54,440 nt of DNA, taken from Oscillospiraceae bacterium. Its GTDB lineage: Bacteria; Bacillota; Clostridia; Oscillospirales; Oscillospiraceae. Shown here in pieces: positions 15,618-23,249 of the stretch. A program made the position numbers and the translations under genes. Every line of letters begins with the position of its first letter. The stretch's first letter is position 1. The notes under the pieces are model-generated. The model did no database searches and had not been told where the DNA came from. It saw only the letters and a list, made by a program, of their open reading frames with translations. The stretch is from NCBI GenBank assembly GCA_016286665.1, contig JAEETX010000007.1, forward strand, positions 1-54,440. The letters run 5' to 3'.

Positions 15618-15665
15618 GGCGCTGCCTCCTTTCAGCTCTCGGCTGATTGGAGACAGCGCCGTTTT
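15618..15665 (+). terminator. Intrinsic terminator after the MATE gene
   Basis: A long imperfect stem, GGCGCTG...CAGCGCC (15618-15624 with 15654-15660) with further pairing inside, then GTTTTC. It sits between convergent genes and could also serve the LysM gene. Confidence 0.8.
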
Positions 15666-15696
15666 CTTTACCTTGCGGTGCTTTCCCGCGGTGACA

Positions 15697-18408
15697 TTAC
15701 GGGATCAGCAGGGTCTGCCCGACATGGATCAGGCTGGGACCGGACATGACGTCATAGTTGGCCTCGTAGATCAGGTTCCACTTGGCGCTGATGCCGTAGA
15801 ACGCCATGGCGATGCTCCGCAGGGTGTCGCCTTCCTGAACGACGTAGGTAACGCCTTCGGGTTCAGGCTCGGGTTCGGGAGCGGGCGCTTCACCGCCCAC
15901 CGTGATGACGCCGGGGAAAGCGGAGTAGGGCTGGGTGCCGGGGAGATTGGCAAAGTTGCCGGGAGCATCCTTCTCAAGGAGAAGGAGCATGTTGCCGTCA
16001 TCCAGCTTCACATAGTACTCGCCGAAGCCGGCGACACTGTAGAACTCCCCTGCCTTCAGGGTGAAATCCGTGGCATTGCCCTGATAGTACAGGGTCGCAT
16101 CCTGGTTGAAGGAGACAAGGCCGTCGGCATCAAACCAGAAGCCGTATTCGATGCCGGTGCCGTAGCCGATGGAGGCCAGGTCGAACGCCGTGAACAGGTC
16201 GCCCACACCGGTGCCCGTCATGGTCAGGCTCGCTCCGTTGAAGGTGGCGGCCGGCGTGACGGTCACGCAGTCCGCTTCGTCGGGCGCAGCCACAGGGGTG
16301 AGCACCTTGCTGTATTTCGCTGTGATGAGATAGGACTGATGGACGGGCGCTGTGAAGTCGAAGGGGACCTCCTTATAGTCGTTCCTATAGTACCAGCCGG
16401 CTAATTCAAAGCCCTCGATCTCAGGAGCTTCGGGTGCCGTGACGGTCTCTCCGTCTTCCACATACAGGGAAGACACGGTCTCATAGTCGCCGTAGCCGGT
16501 GCGGAAGCGGACCAGCCAGGGGCTTTCCACATACATCTTCAGACCGTCGAGGGTGTAGTAGGTGAAATCCAGGGTCTTGTCGGCGTTGATGGTGACGATG
16601 AGGCCCTTGTTGAAGATGCTGGCGGAGCCCTTGCCCGGGCCGGTGTACTCCGCGTCGGAGGTGCAGCCCGCGCCCAGATAGGTGAAGTTCACGGTGCACA
16701 TATTCCCCTCGGCATCCAGGCGGATCTCGTCGCCGGGGAACTTGGGCGTATAGTAGCTGTCGTCATAGTCGCTGTGGTTGTGGCCCCAGAAGAAGATGAT
16801 CTCATGATCGTCGCTGTACTTGTTCAGCACATTGACGACGTCCACGGCATGGGGGGCATAGCGGGTGTTGTACCAGAAATGCAGGGGGAAGTGGGTGAGG
16901 ATGAAGATGGGCCGATCCGTGGGCGCGGTCGCCAGCCACTCGTCCAGCTTGGCGATGTCTTCTTCCATATAGTCGTTTTTGGACTGGGTGGAAACGCAGC
17001 TGCCCGCGCCGAAGCAGTAGATGATGTAGTCGTCGGTCACGACGCCTTCGCCTATCTGGCGCAGCCGCTGGGCGGATTCATAGTTGGCGTACTCCCGCAG
17101 GTAGTTGCCGCCAAAGGAGGGGAACCACTCGTGGTTGCCCAGGGTGTAGATGGCGTCGCCGATCTTGCCTTCGGCGATCTGGCTGTCCACATAGCTCATG
17201 ACGCTGCCGGTCCAGGTCCAGTAATCCTCAGCGTTGGAGGCATAGGCGGAGCCCATGTCGCCGCAGAAACCGATGGCGTCGACATAACCCACACCGGAGT
17301 TGTCCAGCCAGGTCTTCAGGTTCATGTTGTCGCCGTCCCTGTAGTGGACGTCGGAGGTGAAGGCCAGGGTGATGGAGCCGTCCTCATTCTTGACGGCATC
17401 GCGATAAACGGTTTCCGGCGCGGGGAAGACGATCTCCTCCGCGGGTTCGGGCTCAGCGGGCTCTGCCGCAGCGGCGCCCTCTCCGGCAAAGAGCAGGATC
17501 TTGGCGGCCCCGGCCTGGTCTTCCGTCCGGCCGAAGCTCGCGCCGTCGAAGCTCAGATAGTACCTTCCGTTGTGCATGATCACCGTCTCGCTGGCGGCGT
17601 CATACACGAAGGTGCGGGGCGCCATGCTGCTGTCCCAGGTATAGAATCCGCCGCTGCTGGCGAAAACGAACTGGTCGGGCACGCCCACGTTTTCCAGATG
17701 GTCTTGTCCGTCGGGCATCCAGACAGCGCTGGCGTCCGCCGCAGTGACCTCCACTGCTCCGACGAGGCTGTTGGCGCCGGTGCAGGTCATGGCATAATAC
17801 TTGCCATCCGCCTCGGTGACGATCAGATACTGCTTGCCGGCCTCCAGTTCGGTGGCGGCCGTAAAGCTGCCGTCCTCAGCGGGCTCCTCCTCAGCGGGCT
17901 CCTCCTCGGTAGGCTCTTCCTCGGCAGGTTCTTCCTCGGCGGGCTCCTCGGCAGCGGCGGCTTCGCCGACGGTGCCGGGGAACTCGGACAGAGGCGTATC
18001 CGCCGGATAAGGGGCGAAATTGCCGGGATCGTCTTTGTCAAGGATCATCAGGTTCGTGCCGTCATCCAGAGCGACATAGACTTCGGTATAGCCGTCGGCA
18101 ATCTGATAGACCTCGCCGGCAGTCAGTTCAGCCTTCACCTGGCCCTGGTAGCTCAGGGTCACGTCCTTGTCAAAACAGAAGGTACCGTCGTGGTCGAACC
18201 ACAGAGCATAGCTTGTGCCGTACCCGGTGAAATACGTGAACTCATCATCCAGGCCGGTCGCTGTCAGGGTGACGGTCTCGCCGCCGACTGTGGCGTTCGG
18301 CGTGATCGTCACGGCGTCCGCCGCGTTGACCACGAAGGCGCCGCCCAGCAGGGAGACGACCATGATGATGGCCAGCAGCAGGGACAGGGATTTTTTGCCA
18401 GTTTTCAT
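15697..18408 (-). CDS. Large secreted protein: duplicated beta modules, metallophosphatase domain, InlB-type repeat and LysM
   Basis: This 903-aa exported protein starts with a signal peptide (MKTGKKSLSLLLAIIMV... VNAADA). In order: a beta module (about 30-150), an acidic EEEPAEEEP linker, a ~130-aa region, a calcineurin-like metallophosphatase, an InlB/Listeria-type repeat (SPWLVRF...AKYSK), a second copy of the N-terminal beta module, a Pro/Glu linker and a C-terminal LysM (TYVVQEGDTLRSIAMAFYG). The phosphatase shows every metal motif: TSDVHYRDGDN, GFCGDMGS, TLGNHEW, LTHFPLHF and FWGHNHSDYDD. LysM should tether it to peptidoglycan. The ATG at 18408 has AAGGAG 7 nt upstream. The likely role is a cell-wall-bound phosphoesterase; the substrate is unknown. 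Confidence 0.85.
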   Translation of the reverse strand: MKTGKKSLSLLLAIIMVVSLLGGAFVVNAADAVTITPNATVGGETVTLTATGLDDEFTYFTGYGTSYALWFDHDGTFCFDKDVTLSYQGQVKAELTAGEVYQIADGYTEVYVALDDGTNLMILDKDDPGNFAPYPADTPLSEFPGTVGEAAAAEEPAEEEPAEEEPTEEEPAEEEPAEDGSFTAATELEAGKQYLIVTEADGKYYAMTCTGANSLVGAVEVTAADASAVWMPDGQDHLENVGVPDQFVFASSGGFYTWDSSMAPRTFVYDAASETVIMHNGRYYLSFDGASFGRTEDQAGAAKILLFAGEGAAAAEPAEPEPAEEIVFPAPETVYRDAVKNEDGSITLAFTSDVHYRDGDNMNLKTWLDNSGVGYVDAIGFCGDMGSAYASNAEDYWTWTGSVMSYVDSQIAEGKIGDAIYTLGNHEWFPSFGGNYLREYANYESAQRLRQIGEGVVTDDYIIYCFGAGSCVSTQSKNDYMEEDIAKLDEWLATAPTDRPIFILTHFPLHFWYNTRYAPHAVDVVNVLNKYSDDHEIIFFWGHNHSDYDDSYYTPKFPGDEIRLDAEGNMCTVNFTYLGAGCTSDAEYTGPGKGSASIFNKGLIVTINADKTLDFTYYTLDGLKMYVESPWLVRFRTGYGDYETVSSLYVEDGETVTAPEAPEIEGFELAGWYYRNDYKEVPFDFTAPVHQSYLITAKYSKVLTPVAAPDEADCVTVTPAATFNGASLTMTGTGVGDLFTAFDLASIGYGTGIEYGFWFDADGLVSFNQDATLYYQGNATDFTLKAGEFYSVAGFGEYYVKLDDGNMLLLLEKDAPGNFANLPGTQPYSAFPGVITVGGEAPAPEPEPEPEGVTYVVQEGDTLRSIAMAFYGISAKWNLIYEANYDVMSGPSLIHVGQTLLIP

Positions 18409-18460
18409 GCTTTTTCTCCTTTCCGTTGCTTGGTTTTTGTATATATTAACCAATGTCCGT

Positions 18461-18489
18461 ATTATATGACGAATCTATGACGATTTCAA
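18461..18489 (-). promoter_or_regulatory. Promoter for the LysM-phosphatase gene
   Basis: On the minus strand: TTGAAA (18484-18489), a 17-nt spacer, TATAAT (18461-18466). The spacer holds two CGTCATA copies in direct orientation. Confidence 0.78.
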
Positions 18490-18547
18490 GTCTATCTGTC
18501 ATATTTCTGTCGAATTTGTATCTTACTTTCGCCGCCCGGACAGCAGA

Positions 18548-18593
18548 TCACCCTTTGCGCTCCGGCCTTTTGGGACCGGAATGCAAAGGGTGA
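18548..18593. terminator. Stem-loop after the QueG-like gene
   Basis: TCACCCTTTGC pairs with GCAAAGGGTGA (11 bp), with an inner CCGG/CCGG stem. No clear T-run follows on the minus strand, so termination is likely but not certain. Confidence 0.5.
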
Positions 18594-18658
18594 CGCTATC
18601 TTTTCCCTGTTTTTTATCTTTAACAAGATATCGCGAACCGCTGACGGTTTCTGCGGGC

Positions 18659-19477
18659 TTATTCCCTTCTGCCCGGGATCCTGTCCTCGCAGGGGACGCC
18701 CACCATGCACTTGCCGCAGTTGCCCTTCTTGAATTTCCGGAAGAGCTCGCCGCTGTGGCCGCTGCACTTTTTCAGGTTGCGCATATGCTCCATGGTGATG
18801 GCGTTCACGGGACAGCGATGGGTGCAGGCGCCGCAGCGGATGCAGTATGCATAGGGATCCGTGTAGGCCCGCTTCGTGGGCTCCAGGACGCAGTCCAGCA
18901 GCAGGGTAACCATGGCGCCGCAGCAGCCCTTCTCCGTGATGATATGGCGGTGGATGCCGAAGGTGCCCAGCCCCGCCGCGTAGGCCACGTGCCGGGTGGA
19001 CCAGGCCACGGACCAGTGGAGGTCCTCCTCTCCCCCGTTATCCCAGGGAATGGATTCGGAGGGGTGCTTCGTGTCCCAGGTGGGATTGAAGACCCTGACG
19101 CCCGCCTTCTCCAGGGCGGCGGTCATGGCCTGGGCAAAGGGGACCACCACCTTTGCGTGATCTCCGTAGCCGTTGACCCAGGCCTCGTCCATGAGTTCCG
19201 CGGAAGCCCGGTGACGGCTTCGGATCTCCTCCGAGAAGGAGAAGTAGAACACCGCGACGGTCCTGGCCTCCGGCATCCACTCCTTCGGCGTCATGAAGTT
19301 CTTCCCGATGACCTCCGGGTCCCGGAAGCTTTCGAAGATGGGATCGTCCGCGGCGGCAAAGCCGTAAATGGGCGCATCCATGATCGGCACGGTCACATCC
19401 TCCTCGGGAAGATGCGTCTGATTGTCCACGCCGGCAAAGGCCTCCTTCACGAGGCTGTCAAACGTCTGTTTGTCCAT
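18659..19477 (-). CDS. 4Fe-4S double-cluster protein related to epoxyqueuosine reductase (QueG-like)
   Basis: This 272-aa cytoplasmic protein carries CIRCGACTHRCPVNAI (about residues 212-227) and a further Cys set ending in CGKCMVGVPC, typical of the QueG/reductive-dehalogenase-like iron-sulfur module. Upstream, YAAGLGTFGIHRHIITEKG resembles the GLGxxGxxxxxitp segment of the cobalamin-binding region. True QueG proteins are longer (about 350 aa with a HEAT-like tail), so this is a shorter homologue rather than QueG itself. The ATG at 19477 has GGAGG 5 nt upstream, better than the one at 19507. It follows the aldo/keto reductase gene by 71 nt on the same strand, so both are likely one redox operon. 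Confidence 0.75.
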   Translation of the reverse strand: MDKQTFDSLVKEAFAGVDNQTHLPEEDVTVPIMDAPIYGFAAADDPIFESFRDPEVIGKNFMTPKEWMPEARTVAVFYFSFSEEIRSRHRASAELMDEAWVNGYGDHAKVVVPFAQAMTAALEKAGVRVFNPTWDTKHPSESIPWDNGGEEDLHWSVAWSTRHVAYAAGLGTFGIHRHIITEKGCCGAMVTLLLDCVLEPTKRAYTDPYAYCIRCGACTHRCPVNAITMEHMRNLKKCSGHSGELFRKFKKGNCGKCMVGVPCEDRIPGRRE

Positions 19478-19548
19478 CATTTCCTCCAACTCCTCATTGC
19501 CGGGCATGCCGGACGGCAGTGCCCGGCGCTATGGATTTCCCGCGCTGT

Positions 19549-20730
19549 TCAGCGGCGCGGGGGCTGCAGCATTTCCGCGAATTCCGCCATGAGGGCGGGG
19601 ATGTCGATATGCTGGGGGCAGATGGCGGCGCAGGCGCCGCAGCCCACGCAGCGCCGGGGATCCATGGCGCTGTCCGCCCTGTCCGGATCGTAGCGGGACA
19701 TGAAGTCGCCGTTTTTCACCCCATTGTAGGCCGCGATGATCCCGGGGATATTCAGCTCCATGGGGCAGCCCTCCGTGCAGTAGCGGCAGGCGGTGCAGGG
19801 CACCCAGTGCAGCATGGAATCCGCCACCTCCGTCAGCAGCGCCCCTTCCGTCTGGTCCAGGGGGGCGGGGGCGGCGAAGGTCTCCACATTCTCTTTGATC
19901 TGGTCCAGCGTGGTCATGCCGGAGAGCACCACCGCCACCTCCGGCAGGCACTGGAGCCAGCGCAGCGCCCAGCGGGCGGCGCTGTCCTCCGGCCGCAGGG
20001 CCCGGAGCCGGGCCATCTGCTCCTCCGGGAGGCTGGCGAGCCTGCCGCCCCGCACGCCCTCCATGACCACCACCTTCACGCCGTGCCTGGTGATGGCCGC
20101 ATACTTGCCCCTGGCGTCCTGGAGCTTCCAGTCCAGATAGTTCAGCTGGATCTGCACGAAGTCGAAGACCCCCTCGTGCCGGGTCAGGAAGTCGTCGATG
20201 GTGGCCGCGCTGGAGGCATGGGAGCTGAAGCCCAGGTGCCGGACCTTGCCCTCGGCCTTCAGCTTCTTCACGAACTCCACCACCTGCAGCTCGGGATCGT
20301 CATAGATGGCGAGGGACTGTTCGCTGACGTTGTGCAGAAGATAGAAGTCGAAGTAGTCCACCTGGCACTTTTTCAGCTGCTCCGCGAAGACGCCCTCCAC
20401 GGTGTTGTCCGGCCATCCCGCCAGGCCGCCGGTGAAGCCCACCACGCCCCCTTCCTTTTTGACCATCATGTGGCCGGGGAATTTGCTTGCCAGCAGGAAG
20501 CTCTCCCGGGGATACTTCTTCAGCGCTTCGCCGATGAAGTATTCCGACTGGCCGCCGTGGTAGCGGTAGGCCGTGTCGAAATAGTTGATCCCGTGGCTCA
20601 CGGCATAGTCGATGATCTCCTGCGCCTTGACCCGGTCGATGTTCTTATCCTGCCCGTCGAGGGTAGGGAGACGCATATTGCCCATACCCAGGGCGGAGAC
20701 CTTCACGCCGGCGATTTCCCGATAATACAT
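19549..20730 (-). CDS. Aldo/keto reductase with C-terminal 4Fe-4S ferredoxin domain
   Basis: This 393-aa protein joins an NAD(P)H-dependent AKR barrel (about 1-290) to a two-cluster ferredoxin domain. The catalytic tetrad is visible: Asp and Tyr in NYFDTAYRYHGG, Lys in LLASKFPGH and His in FYLLHNV. The tail has CTACRYCTEGCP and CVGCGACAAICP. Such fused AKRs are common in anaerobic Clostridia and could pass electrons between ferredoxin and a carbonyl or enoyl substrate. The ATG at 20730 has AAAGGAGG 7 nt upstream. It is the first gene of a pair with the QueG-like protein. The substrate is not known. Confidence 0.9.
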   Translation of the reverse strand: MYYREIAGVKVSALGMGNMRLPTLDGQDKNIDRVKAQEIIDYAVSHGINYFDTAYRYHGGQSEYFIGEALKKYPRESFLLASKFPGHMMVKKEGGVVGFTGGLAGWPDNTVEGVFAEQLKKCQVDYFDFYLLHNVSEQSLAIYDDPELQVVEFVKKLKAEGKVRHLGFSSHASSAATIDDFLTRHEGVFDFVQIQLNYLDWKLQDARGKYAAITRHGVKVVVMEGVRGGRLASLPEEQMARLRALRPEDSAARWALRWLQCLPEVAVVLSGMTTLDQIKENVETFAAPAPLDQTEGALLTEVADSMLHWVPCTACRYCTEGCPMELNIPGIIAAYNGVKNGDFMSRYDPDRADSAMDPRRCVGCGACAAICPQHIDIPALMAEFAEMLQPPRR

Positions 20731-20770
20731 GCGAAACCTCCTTTTCCGTAGTTCTGCTTCTGTGTATGAT

Positions 20771-20811
20771 GCGCCTCCGGCAGCGCGATGCATTGCGACT
20801 GCCGGAGGCGC
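20771..20811. terminator. 13-bp stem-loop between the SLH and aldo/keto reductase genes
   Basis: GCGCCTCCGGCAG (20771-20783) pairs with CTGCCGGAGGCGC (20799-20811). The T-rich side faces the plus strand, so on the minus strand it is a hairpin without a good T-run; it still probably marks the 3' end of the SLH gene. Confidence 0.55.
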
Positions 20812-20823
20812 TTTGCCTTTGGA

Positions 20824-22998
20824 TTATTTCAGGCCCTGGGCCTGAGCGAGCGCGTCGTACCAGGCGCTCATGACGGCGGTGGCCGTGGTATCGTCGGCGA
20901 AGGACACCCGGAACAGGGTCTCGTAATCCTCGCCCTCCATGGTCACGACCTTGCGGATGAGGTTCTGTCCTTCAGGGGCGAAGAAGAAGTCATAGCGGGT
21001 GGCTTCCTCGGGCAGCTGCAGCACCGCATACTCCCCGTCGGGCGCTTCCGCGTCGTCCGCGTAGGTATAGGTCCCTTCCAGCAGCTTTTCCACGAAGGGG
21101 GCGGGGTCCACATCGCCGGGCTCCAGGGACAGGAACTCCAGGGTGCTGACGGCGTAGGTTTGCACGCCGCAGAGGATGCGGTTCAGAGTGATCTCCAGGT
21201 CGCTGTTGCCGCGGGTGAAGGGCTCCAGGCCGTTAGCATCGATCAGGGCGGCGGGGACGTCGGCAGCCCACTCATTCAGCTCCGCCCAGGCGGCGGTGTT
21301 TTCTTCCGTATATCCGTCCGCCCGCACCAGGCGCACGTCCGTGGGGGTGCAGAACAGATAGACATTGCCCTCGGCGTCCTTGGCGAAGGGGGTCACGCCG
21401 GACATATCATAGCAGAGCAGCTCCTGCAGGGCTTCCCCGGAGACCTTGCGGACGGCAAAGAGCCAGCCCGCGCCGTCGGTCTCCTCGCCCAGCGCCCGGG
21501 CAGCCTCCACGGAGGCCTTCTCGGCGACGGTGAACAGGGTGCCGTCCTCGCTGTCCTCGATCGCTTCGGCGACCACCAGCTCCGCCTTGTCGGCGGGGAT
21601 GGCGAGGGTGAGACCGCCGCCGGTCAGGATCAGGTCCTCCGCAAGGCTGAGACCCTGGGCTTCGGCAATGGCCTTGTACCAGTCGTACATCACGGCATTG
21701 GCCGTGGCGTCGCCGGCAAGGGCCGCCTCGAACAGAGCTTCATATTCTTCGCCGTCCATGTCGACGACCTTGCGGACGAGGTTCTGCCCTTCAGGGGCGA
21801 AGAAGAAATCAAAGCGGGTGGAAGCTTCGGGGAAGGTCAGGACCACATAGGTCCCATCGGGCGCTTCCGCGCCGTCCGCGTAGGTATAGGTCCCTTCCAG
21901 CAGCTTTTCGATGAAGGGGGCGGGGTCCACGTCGCCGGGCTCCAGAGGTCCGAAGTCCAGAGTGCTGACGGTGTAGCCGGCCTCCAGGCCGCAGAGGATG
22001 CGGTTCAAATAGATTTCCAGGTCGCTGTTGCCCCTGGTGAAGGGCTCCAGCCCCTCGTTTTCATCCACGAAGACCTGGGGGATCAGCGCGGCCCAGCCAT
22101 TCAGCAGGGACCACTGCTCCATATCCGCCTCCGTGAATTCGCCCTCCCGCTCGATGCGCACGTCCGTGGGGGTGCAGAGCAGGTAGGCATTGCCCTCGGC
22201 GTCCCTGGCGAAGGGGGTCACGCCGGACATATCATAGCAGAGCATTTCCTGCAGGGCTTCGCCGGAGACCTTGCGGATGTCAAAGAGCCACCCGGCCCCG
22301 TCAAGCTCCCCGCCCCGGGCCTGCGCAGCCTCCACGGAGGCCTTCTCGGCGACGGTGAACAGGGTGCCGTCCTCGCTGTCCTCGATCGCTTCGGCGATCA
22401 CCAGCTCCGCGGTGGCGCCGGGAATGGTGAGGGTGAGGCTGCCGCTGGTCAGGACCAGGTCCGCGTCCTCCACGACGACGGCGGCCCGGAAGCGCTCCAG
22501 GATGACCATAGCCTCCGCGACGGACACGGTGCCCTTGGGGCAGAGGCCTTCGTCGGTGTCGGTGAGGATCTCGTTCATCACGACCCAGTGCATGGCTTCA
22601 TCCGCATAAGGGGCGATCTCCCCGGCGTCGGGATAATCCAGCTGGAACATCCACATGCCCTGGAAGCCCTTGCCCAGCAGCTGGGCGTAGCGGTAAAGAA
22701 TCGCGGCCACCTGCTCGCGGGTGATGGGATCGGCGGCGCCGAAGGACCCGTTGCCATAGCCCAGAACGACGCCCTTGGCAGCGGCCCAGTTGATGGCTGC
22801 GGCCAGCGGGCTCCCGGCGGGCACATCGTCGAACCCGGCCTCGGGGAAGTCTTCCTTCTCACCGAAAACGGTGTAAAGGGCGAGGATGGCGTCTCCCCGC
22901 GTGAGCGCCGCTTCTCCGACGGCCATGGCCGGCAGGGCGAGGGTCAGGGCCAGGGCCAGGATCAGCACCAGCACTAGACCGCGCTTCATTTTCTTCAT
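20824..22998 (-). CDS. S-layer homology protein with a duplicated ~270-residue module
   Basis: This 724-aa exported protein has a signal peptide (LVLVLILALALTLALPAMA) and then SLH-like segments (about 28-175), including AINWAAAKGVVLGYGNGSFG with ITREQVAAILYRYA, which bind secondary wall polymer. Two tandem modules follow, about 181-455 and 456-724. They match nearly word for word in places, for example AIEDSEDGTLFTVAEKASVEA and LEPGDVDPAPFIEKLLEGTY (split motifs), and the DNA copies are about 820 bp apart. I do not recognise the module. GGAGG lies 9 nt before the ATG. The role is probably structural or binding at the cell surface. Confidence 0.85.
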   Translation of the reverse strand: MKKMKRGLVLVLILALALTLALPAMAVGEAALTRGDAILALYTVFGEKEDFPEAGFDDVPAGSPLAAAINWAAAKGVVLGYGNGSFGAADPITREQVAAILYRYAQLLGKGFQGMWMFQLDYPDAGEIAPYADEAMHWVVMNEILTDTDEGLCPKGTVSVAEAMVILERFRAAVVVEDADLVLTSGSLTLTIPGATAELVIAEAIEDSEDGTLFTVAEKASVEAAQARGGELDGAGWLFDIRKVSGEALQEMLCYDMSGVTPFARDAEGNAYLLCTPTDVRIEREGEFTEADMEQWSLLNGWAALIPQVFVDENEGLEPFTRGNSDLEIYLNRILCGLEAGYTVSTLDFGPLEPGDVDPAPFIEKLLEGTYTYADGAEAPDGTYVVLTFPEASTRFDFFFAPEGQNLVRKVVDMDGEEYEALFEAALAGDATANAVMYDWYKAIAEAQGLSLAEDLILTGGGLTLAIPADKAELVVAEAIEDSEDGTLFTVAEKASVEAARALGEETDGAGWLFAVRKVSGEALQELLCYDMSGVTPFAKDAEGNVYLFCTPTDVRLVRADGYTEENTAAWAELNEWAADVPAALIDANGLEPFTRGNSDLEITLNRILCGVQTYAVSTLEFLSLEPGDVDPAPFVEKLLEGTYTYADDAEAPDGEYAVLQLPEEATRYDFFFAPEGQNLIRKVVTMEGEDYETLFRVSFADDTTATAVMSAWYDALAQAQGLK

Positions 22999-23179
22999 CT
23001 TTCTTTTCCTCCTTTTCGGGCCGGTGCGCCGGCCCGTGCTCGGCAGAAGCGGGGCCGCCGGCCCCGCATCCGCTGTATGCTAAGAGAGTAGCACTTTTCC
23101 CGCCGCTTGTCCACCCCGGAAAGCACTTTAACCCCCGCTGCACGCGCACTTCGGGCCCCTTGACCGGCGCGCAAGACCG

Positions 23180-23208
23180 TTGTTTCCTTTTTCCGCTTAT
23201 GTTATAAT
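23180..23208 (+). promoter_or_regulatory. Promoter for the UGSC-like gene
   Basis: TTGTTT (23180-23185), a 17-nt spacer, TATAAT (23203-23208). The sequence CGCTTATGTTATAAT resembles that of the first MATE promoter (CGCTTATGTTATACT), an extended -10 form. Confidence 0.72.
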
Positions 23209-23249
23209 GATGCAAAAACCAGCCAGCGAAGAAAGGGAGGGGTCATTGG

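Noticed and set aside
18659-19477. A true epoxyqueuosine reductase (queG)
   Set aside because: Too short, missing the C-terminal HEAT-like region and in a redox operon rather than with queuosine or tRNA genes; only homology to the iron-sulfur module is claimed.
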